Source: Pristionchus mayeri
Lineage: Eukaryota > Nematoda > Chromadorea > Rhabditida > Neodiplogasteridae
Direction of reading: 5' to 3'
DNA: 64,000 bases
Assembly (NCBI GenBank): GCA_036245805.1
Contig: BTRK01000003.1
Span: forward strand, 10,974,001 to 11,038,000
Shown: positions 57,601-64,000 of the stretch, in pieces
How the letters are laid out: the number at the start of each line of letters is the position of its first letter
Numbering within the stretch: the first letter of the stretch is position 1
Position numbers and translations under genes: made by a program
The notes under the pieces: generated by a model
The model's database searches: none
Told to the model about the DNA's origin: nothing
The model's input: the letters and a program-made list of their open reading frames with translations, nothing else

Positions 57601-59539
57601 TTCCTTTTTATGGTATGCAACGGACAAGGTGTGATAATAAAAACGATTTATTTACTTTGATTTACAGGGAAAACACGAAAGGAATGGGTAGATCACGAGA
57701 AGGGAAGAGGGTTGTTTTGATGCTATTGATTGGCTAGGAAGTGAGGAAATGTACCTTAGTGAAGGAAACAGCGGGATGAATTGAGTCCCTGGCTTACTGC
57801 CTTATTGTGCTTGAATCCCGGGATGGGTTTGTGGAGAGATTTGAGCCCTGGACTTGAAGGGACGGAACGGGTCCTGAGTGATGAAATGATGACAAAGTGA
57901 AAAGGTGACGAAAAGTGAGAGAAAACGCGATGAGAATAGCCCGCAAACGGTGTGCTCGGCTAATGAGTGAATACTAGACAAGTGGGCCTAGTAATGCGAT
58001 GAAATGAATAAAGAAAAGTGGAAGAAAAAGCGACGTGAACGTGGAGGAACTTCTTCAACGTTAAAAAGCATCCGCGGCTCGGAAAAAATAGGCGACGGCC
58101 GGCTGACCGTACTCCCCATTTTCCATATGAGACCTGCTATAACGGAGGGAGATTTGAATGATAATACGGAAGAAGTAAGCGAAGGGAAACTGATTGATGA
58201 CTGATTTTATTTATAATTGAATTATTAAAATTGATTTGTTTATTGATTATTGAATATAATTGAATGAATTGAAAGTAGCGAAGATATTTCGCTACACTGG
58301 GAGGAGACGAAAGAAAAGAAAGGGAAGTGAGGGGTGTGTGGTGAATGGATAAGAATTGAGGCCCTGGATGATGGGTGATGGTGCTATATGAAGCATTGAA
58401 TGGACAAGGAAAAATCGGGGGCGTAAACCAATCGGCGAAACTATCAAGTAGCAAGAAAATATGAAGGGGGGGCAATAATAGCACAAGCAAGTGCCAATCT
58501 GGCCGAAGTTCTACGTGGGGAAATCTCCAGGCACCAATCGGGGTGGTCGATTTCTTCGAGTCTCGTTTCTTCTTCTCAGTAGTCCTCTCGTTTCATCGGC
58601 CGGGGTGGGCGAGGAGCGAAGGAAAGGTTGAGTCCCTGGGATGTGACCCTTCTTCCTCCTCTTGAGTGATGCATTGGCTGTGAGCCTAGAAGTGAAAGAG
58701 TGAATGAGTGCATGATGGTTGAAAAATTTCAGTGTGCTGTCACGCTGGAATCCTGGGGAGGGGGAGACACGAGGAGGGGCCCGAGTGCCTAATGAGCGGT
58801 CACTACGAGTGATGGGCTTGCGATGTAAGGCAATGCGTCTGTTGTGAGCGTGTACCTTCATGCATGCACTAGATGATGTGCATCTACTGAAAGAGAGTGA
58901 GCCCTTCTGGAAACGGGGAGGGGGCGCACGTGAACACAGGATAAGCGAGAGGAGTGAGATGGAACGGTGCTCCCTTACTGAAAGCAAACGATCTCTCATA
59001 ATCACTGTGAAATGTGTCTAGAGTGAGAGGAGAGAGTCCAATGTGATCGTGAATGTTCGCACTAGTGACGCTTGGTGCGCAGGTGGTGATGGTGTGCTTG
59101 CCCTGCAGTGCGGTTACGGTAGCCTTCGGATGGCTTGAGGAGCACTGGGAATGGAAAGGAGACCATGGAGGTACGGTAACTACCTTGCGGTGAATCGACA
59201 GTGAGCATGGATCGATGATTGTGCACTGTGAAAGATGCATAGCTGCATCGTGTGGCATATCGGTAGTTGGCTCTGATAAAGGTGGGTGATGCGAGCTGGT
59301 GTGGATGGGATCAATGGAAACCTCGGGCGAGTGCACGGGATAAACCGCCGGACGATAAGAGTGCTTATGTGAAACCTCATGATAGTGCGCTGAAGTGGGA
59401 GCGATGAGATGGGGAGGCTCATGCTGGTGCGCGAAAGGGGATGGATTTATGATTTGAGTCCCTGGTGTCGAATCCTCAGAACCGGTGACAAGTGGACCGG
59501 TGATTGGCTAAAATAAGTCTAAATAGCGCATTTTTTTAG
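57601..59539. other. Region upstream of the polymerase fragment
   Basis: No confident gene. GAGTCCCTGG recurs (about 57783, 58630, 59457), and GTGAGCGTG/GGTGATGG-type words are common. A 66-codon basic frame at 58004-58204 starts with a Lys-rich helix, but nothing supports it. N-terminal parts of the polymerase would be expected here if the gene were complete, and I cannot find them. Confidence 0.5.
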
Positions 59540-61253
59540 GATGGAATCAAGATATCTTTCTCTTTTTTCGGAGGAAGAACGGAGACTTTTAAGCTGCAAT
59601 ACAAGGCCGAGGGCAAGTTCACCATTCTCTACATGGACTTTTGTAGTCTGTAAGTTACGCAATAGCATAATAAATATTTAGTATTCTGTTTCAGCTACAC
59701 GTACATAATGAAATATATGAAGTACCCAATTGGTGGAATGAGGATAATAAATCGTCGAGATCTTCCCCGCTCAATTTCGACAGTCGAGGAGCTGGATGCA
59801 GCCGTTAAGGGGTTCCCCTTCTGCAGGGTAAATTTGCTGTTCGCATGGTATGCATCACATTTATGAATTAAGGTGCTTCCGCCCCGAGACTTGCACGTTC
59901 CCGTCCTTCCCATCAGATCACACAAGTTGATCTTTGCTCTCTGCCCCCTCTGTGGAGAGCAGAAGTCTGAGGTCGCGTGCACACACACGGACGAGCAGCG
60001 AACCATAACGGGCACATATGCCACATGCGAACTAGCCTTAGCCCTCGAAAAGGGCTATTCCATCGTTGAAACAATTCAGGTCAAGTGGAATACCAATCAT
60101 ACATTGCTCAATGTATTGATTTTTCAGGCTATTCACTATGATAAGTTGTGTGAGTACCAGAAGAACCAGTCCACCGGAGAGGTTGTGAAGCACGGTCTCT
60201 TTTCCGAATATGTCAACGCATTTTTACGGCTGAAAGCGGTTAGAACCACTGGAATTCGTGGGAAAAGTAGTATTAAATTATAGGAGGCATCGGGATGGCT
60301 TGAAGGGTGCGAGACGGAAACGCAGCAGAGACAGTATGTCGAAGAGTTTTTTCCGAGAGGAAGGTGTGCGCCTGGAGATGAAAAGATAGAGAAGAATGGA
60401 CCTGCCCGAGCAAGCTCAAAACTCCTGCTGAATAGTCTGGTTAGTAAATACATCCATCCCCAATTATCGGTATCCATTTTCATTTTGCGCCCGCTCTCAC
60501 CAGCCCGACCGGCGAGAGGGCTGATGGAATAAATGAAGAATCGTTAATCTCATAATATTTCGCACTATTTATATCTCACTTGCAGTGGGGTAAATTTGGA
60601 GAGAAAAATCGGAAGACTCTACCGTTAATTACGAATGACCGCGCCAAGTATTGGAAGATTTCCACTTCCCCTGGAGTGAACATAGTTTCTACAGTGGATA
60701 TGGTAGAATCTGACAAAGTCGATATCAAGTATCGTCCCGATGAGGATTCGGTAGCCATTGCATCTCTGACTACCGCCTATGCACGCACTCACCTCTACCG
60801 TGCAATGGACCGAATCAAGCCGGATAGACTGCTCTATTGCGGTAAGATACATTACCAGCCGATATCAAATTCAATAACTTGCAGACACCGATTCGGTCAT
60901 CTACGCCCACGACACGAATCCACTTCAGGATCTGTTGGGTAGCACACTCGGTCGAATGACGGACGAGTTGCCAGAGGGAACGGAGTGTGTGGAATATGCG
61001 AGTCAGGGACCAAAAGTAAGCATAATTTCACGCGTGCGCATTGCAATACTTCATTTTCCATCGAACGATTTCACCATTGCAGGTCTACGCCCTCAGATTG
61101 CTCAAGAAGGAAAACGGGAATGTTACTGAATCCGTGAAATGTCGTGGCTTCACCATGACTGAGGAGGCACAAAAGAAGATTAACTTCGATCGCATTGCTA
61201 GGAACGTTACAACCCTGATCGAGAAAAAGGTGGCTGAAGAAATTCCCGATTAA
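59540..61253 (+). CDS. Protein-primed type B DNA polymerase, C-terminal part, 8 exons
   Basis: Exons: 59540-59649, 59695-59827, 59873-60079, 60128-60238, 60284-60439, 60586-60841, 60885-61015, 61083-61253. Phases agree; about 424 codons, open at the 5' side. It shows FFGGRTETFKL, motif A in MDFCSLYTYIMKY, a CPLC...C-x-H cluster that may bind zinc, RTITGTYATCELALALEKGY, GLFSEYVNAFLRLK, motif B LLLNSLWGKFG and motif C YCDTDSVIY, ending with a CRGFT block. This set is that of the organellar/viral DNA_pol_B_2 family, as found in Maverick/Polinton elements. The 3'-5' exonuclease half is absent. The three catalytic motifs look intact. Introns of 45-50 bp show it has been processed as a worm gene. 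No capsid, integrase or ATPase gene in the window, so it may be an element remnant or a retained host copy. Confidence 0.8.
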
Positions 61254-61688
61254 GTATTTCAAAATCTTATCTGACAAGGAACATAACGTGTATTCCCATT
61301 ACCAGATGAAGACATTTAAGCCTGTTTTTGACAACGAGTGATATGTAAGGATTCTGGTACTCTTCCGTACGGTCATAGTTGTGTGCAGAAACAGTAGAAC
61401 CATTTATCCCCTTTGACGGTGTATATTCCGTTCCTCTGCTAATCATTTTCACTTTCACAATGTCAAGTTCATTTGATTGTTCGTTTTTTTCCCGTCTTAG
61501 TAGGACCCGCTCGTGAACCCATTTTGACTTGTTAGTATTTCATCAGTTTAGGACCCCCGCCAAGTCTGTTCGCATTAAGCGTTTCATTGTTTTCATAAAT
61601 ATCGGGTTAAGCCTCTTAATACGTCCAACAATCTTGTCAAAACGTACGCCCAACAAACCAAATTACAAGCAAATACCGCTGAATCTAA
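61254..61688. other. Polymerase 3' flank and satellite edge
   Basis: No gene. From about 61620 on, the sequence already resembles decayed satellite monomers (ACCAAATTACAAGCAAATACC). Confidence 0.6.
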
Positions 61689-62590
61689 GGAAATTTGCAT
61701 TAAGTTCTCTCAAAATACATACGATTAACCGTGCAACTTAGCAAATTTGCAATGAGTTCTATCAAATCAAATGCGATTAAGCGTGGAACTTATGAAATTA
61801 GTTGTGTATTCTACCAAACTCGATCCAAATATCTATAAATCTTGGCGAATTTGCATTGGGTTCTACCAAAATGCATGTGATTAACTGTAAATCTTATGAA
61901 ATTATCAGCGAGTTCTACCAAATTTAATGCAAGTACCGTTGAATCTAAGGAAATTTGCATTAAATTACCTCAAAATACATACGATTAACCGTGCAACTTA
62001 GCAAATTTGCAATGAGTTCTATCAAATCAAATGCGATTAAGCGTGGAACTTATGAAATTAGCTGTGTATTCTACCAAACTCGATCCAAATATCTATAAAT
62101 CTTGGCGAATTTGCATTGGGTTCTACCAAAATGCATGTGATTAACTGTAAATCTTATGAAATTATCAGCGAGTTCTACCAAATTTAATGCAAATACCGTT
62201 GAATCTAAGGAAATTTGCATTAAGTTACCTCAAATTACATACGATTAACTGTGAAACTTAGCAAATTTGCAATGAGTTCTATCAAATCAAATGTGATTAA
62301 GCGTGAAACTTATGAAACCAGCTGTATATTCTACCAAACTCGATCCAAATATCTATAAAGCTTGGCGAATTTGCATTGTGTTCTACCAAATTACATGCGA
62401 TTGACTGTGAATCTTAGGAAATTATCATCGAATTCTCTCAAATTTCATGCAAGTTTCGGGGAATCTGAGCAAATTAGCAGTAAACTCTAGCAAACTCAAT
62501 GTAAATACCTGCGAATCTAAGCAAATTAACAGCGAGTTTCCCCAAACTGCATGCAAATACCGGCGAATCGAAGCAAATCTTGTAGGTTGA
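61689..62590. repeat. Higher-order satellite: 5 x 52-bp monomers per 260-bp unit
   Basis: GGAAATTTGCATTAA starts units at 61689, 61949 and 62209, exactly 260 bp apart. Within each are five related monomers (52, 52, 51, 53, 52 bp), all of the form AAATT...GAGTTCTACCAAA...GAATCTTA. Adjacent monomers differ much more than the same monomer in successive units. The third unit is more diverged, and from about 62470 only loose monomers remain. Confidence 0.9.
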
Positions 62591-62834
62591 CCATACATTT
62601 AGGGCCCCCGCATCACGCTTTTCGCACCCCCTGTTTCTCCAACTGTCCCTCTTGAGATGAGAAACAAGTATTTCACAGGAAATGCACACCATTTTGGGCA
62701 TTTATTTCTCATTTTAACTTTCGAGTGCGCTATTGTGAACCCTATTACCCTCTTGATTTATCACGCGTGTCGTCTAAGAATCCAATAAACGCGATCACAA
62801 CCGAAAAATCGAAAATGAGCAAACTACATTTTTT

Positions 62835-63795
62835 GATAGTCCATAGGGTCCCCCACAAGATAGCGTCGAGCTTTTTAGAATATCTTCAATTCCCGACCTT
62901 ATTTAGGTCGTTAAAGTTTGGGTGGCCCAAAAAAATGCGAACTTGGGAGGCGCACAGCTCTTTTAAAATTCATTTTGATGACAAACTGAATAAAACGATT
63001 TGTTCCCAGCATCACTAAGAGTGTTCCTATACCATTGGCTTGTCAATATTTTAATTTACATATTTATAGAACGATTAAAATTAATCATTTTCACCACAAA
63101 TCGAAGCCAGAGAATTTTTTAAGCTCAATGGATAGATCTCACGGAGACGAATCGAATAATATGCCTAAAGTATGGTCTAATGATGTGCGTTCTCGAGATA
63201 CGACATCAGAAGCATTTCCCGGCCTCTCAATTCGATTTGCTGATCAAATTACTGTACGTTTCAAAAACACTTTGAAGCTCAATCAATTTCATTAATGTTC
63301 AGAGGTCAAAATGGGATATGTTTCAGTCGAAATGACAGGGAGAAAGTGATAGAGGGCGAGAAATGATAGGGAGAACAATGGATTTCGTCTCAAAATGAGA
63401 GGCCGGGAAATGCTTCTGACGTCGTATCTCGAGAACGCACAACATCAGACCATACATTAGGTACATCATTCGATTCGTCTTTGCGAGATCTATCCATTGA
63501 GCTTAAAAAATTCTCTGGCTTCGATTTGTGGTGAAAATGATTAATTTTAATCGTTCTATAAATATGCAAATTAAAATACTGACAAGCCAATGGTATAGGA
63601 ACACTCTTAGTGATGCTGGGAACAAATCGTTCTATTCAGTTTGTCATCAAAATGAATTTTAAAAGAGCTGTGCGCCTCCCAAGTTCGCATTTTTTGGGCC
63701 ACCCAAACTTTAACGACCTAAATAAGGTCAGAAATAATAGTTTTGCAAAAAAGCTCGAAGCTATCTTGTGGGGGACTCTATTAGCTTTCGAAAAA
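62835..63795. repeat. Large palindrome with 400-bp arms
   Basis: Arms 62835-63235 and 63390-63795 are reverse complements with scattered differences, around a unique centre of about 150 bp. Landmarks are GACCTTATTTAGGTCGTTAA, TTGGGTGGCCCAAAAAA, CCTATACCATTGGCTTG and CGTTCTCGAGATACGAC. The two arms give the same protein frame on opposite strands. Probably a foldback element. Confidence 0.88.
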
Positions 63796-63862
63796 TGTAT
63801 AAAAACGTAGGGATAAAAAGTTGTGATCAAGACCTCCATATTTTATTCGATTCTTGTGTTAT

Positions 63863-63899
63863 GAGAGTCATAACACGCGACACGCGTGTTATGACTCTC
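63863..63899. repeat. 37-bp hairpin
   Basis: GAGAGTCATAACACGCG, then AC, then CGCGTGTTATGACTCTC-type complement. Lies just left of the second mariner copy. Confidence 0.85.
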
Positions 63900-63910
63900 T
63901 GTGAGTTATA

Positions 63911-64000
63911 TTGGGGTGTCCGGAAAGTTCGTATAATGCTTCGGAAAAAAGTCAGTTCGCGATCAAATGCAGTGATTGCGCAATCTGTTTGTCAACAATG
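63911..64000 (+). mobile_element. Second mariner copy, cut by the window end
   Basis: 90 bp that match 49670-49759 with a single difference (third base G instead of A), preceded by TA at 63909-63910. The rest of the element lies outside the window. Confidence 0.93.

Noticed and set aside
58004..58204. 66-codon Lys-rich frame as a gene
   Set aside because: No homology, no clear splice sites, no support beyond an ATG; starts in A-rich sequence.

Overview
The window is nuclear DNA of a nematode. The evidence is two intron-dense genes with many small exons (about 60-180 bp) and short worm-like introns, putative spliced-leader acceptor sites just upstream of start codons, a mariner element with TA duplications, and many MITEs. 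The exon structure would fit a diplogastrid such as Pristionchus, but I cannot fix the genus from sequence alone. There is one 500-base assembly gap (33964-34463).

Two intact genes, both on the + strand, occupy 9.06-28.6 kb. The first (9060-16837, 16 exons, 519 codons) encodes a fibroblast growth factor of the LET-756 type. The second (17732-28584, 18 exons, 509 codons) encodes serine hydroxymethyltransferase, the orthologue of C. elegans mel-32. It has a 5' exon that looks like a mitochondrial leader and an internal ATG that would give a cytosolic enzyme. In C. elegans let-756 (C05D11.4) and mel-32 (C05D11.11) are also close neighbours on chromosome III, so local synteny is conserved.

The introns hold much of the accessory DNA. 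let-756 introns carry GATCAAAGATCA-type motifs against the splice sites and several partial duplications of exon ends. mel-32 introns carry TACGGTAG and ATTATCGATTGAT motifs instead. mel-32 intron 10 holds an antisense LTR retrotransposon (Gag and protease only, 5-bp target duplication), and intron 17 holds a 615-bp hAT-type MITE with an exact 8-bp duplication.

From 28.6 to 57.5 kb I see no intact host gene. The region has scattered, decayed fragments of mel-32 exons 13, 15 and 17 on both strands. It also has several foldback and TIR elements with exact target-site duplications. A nested inverted-repeat complex of about 6.7 kb (34.86-41.5 kb) contains two minisatellites and a 554-bp foldback element with a 9-bp duplication. 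A mariner copy (49670-50904) is broken by a frameshift and a changed catalytic residue, and sits inside an older 3.2-kb inverted-repeat element.

The right end (59.5-61.3 kb) holds an eight-exon fragment of a protein-primed type B DNA polymerase (palm motifs A, B and C), as in Maverick/Polinton elements. After it come a higher-order satellite (five monomers of about 52 bp per 260-bp unit), a large palindrome, and the first 90 bp of a second mariner copy almost identical to the first. The first 9 kb show no recognisable gene, only simple repeats, palindromes and a dispersed CT/GA-rich hairpin family.
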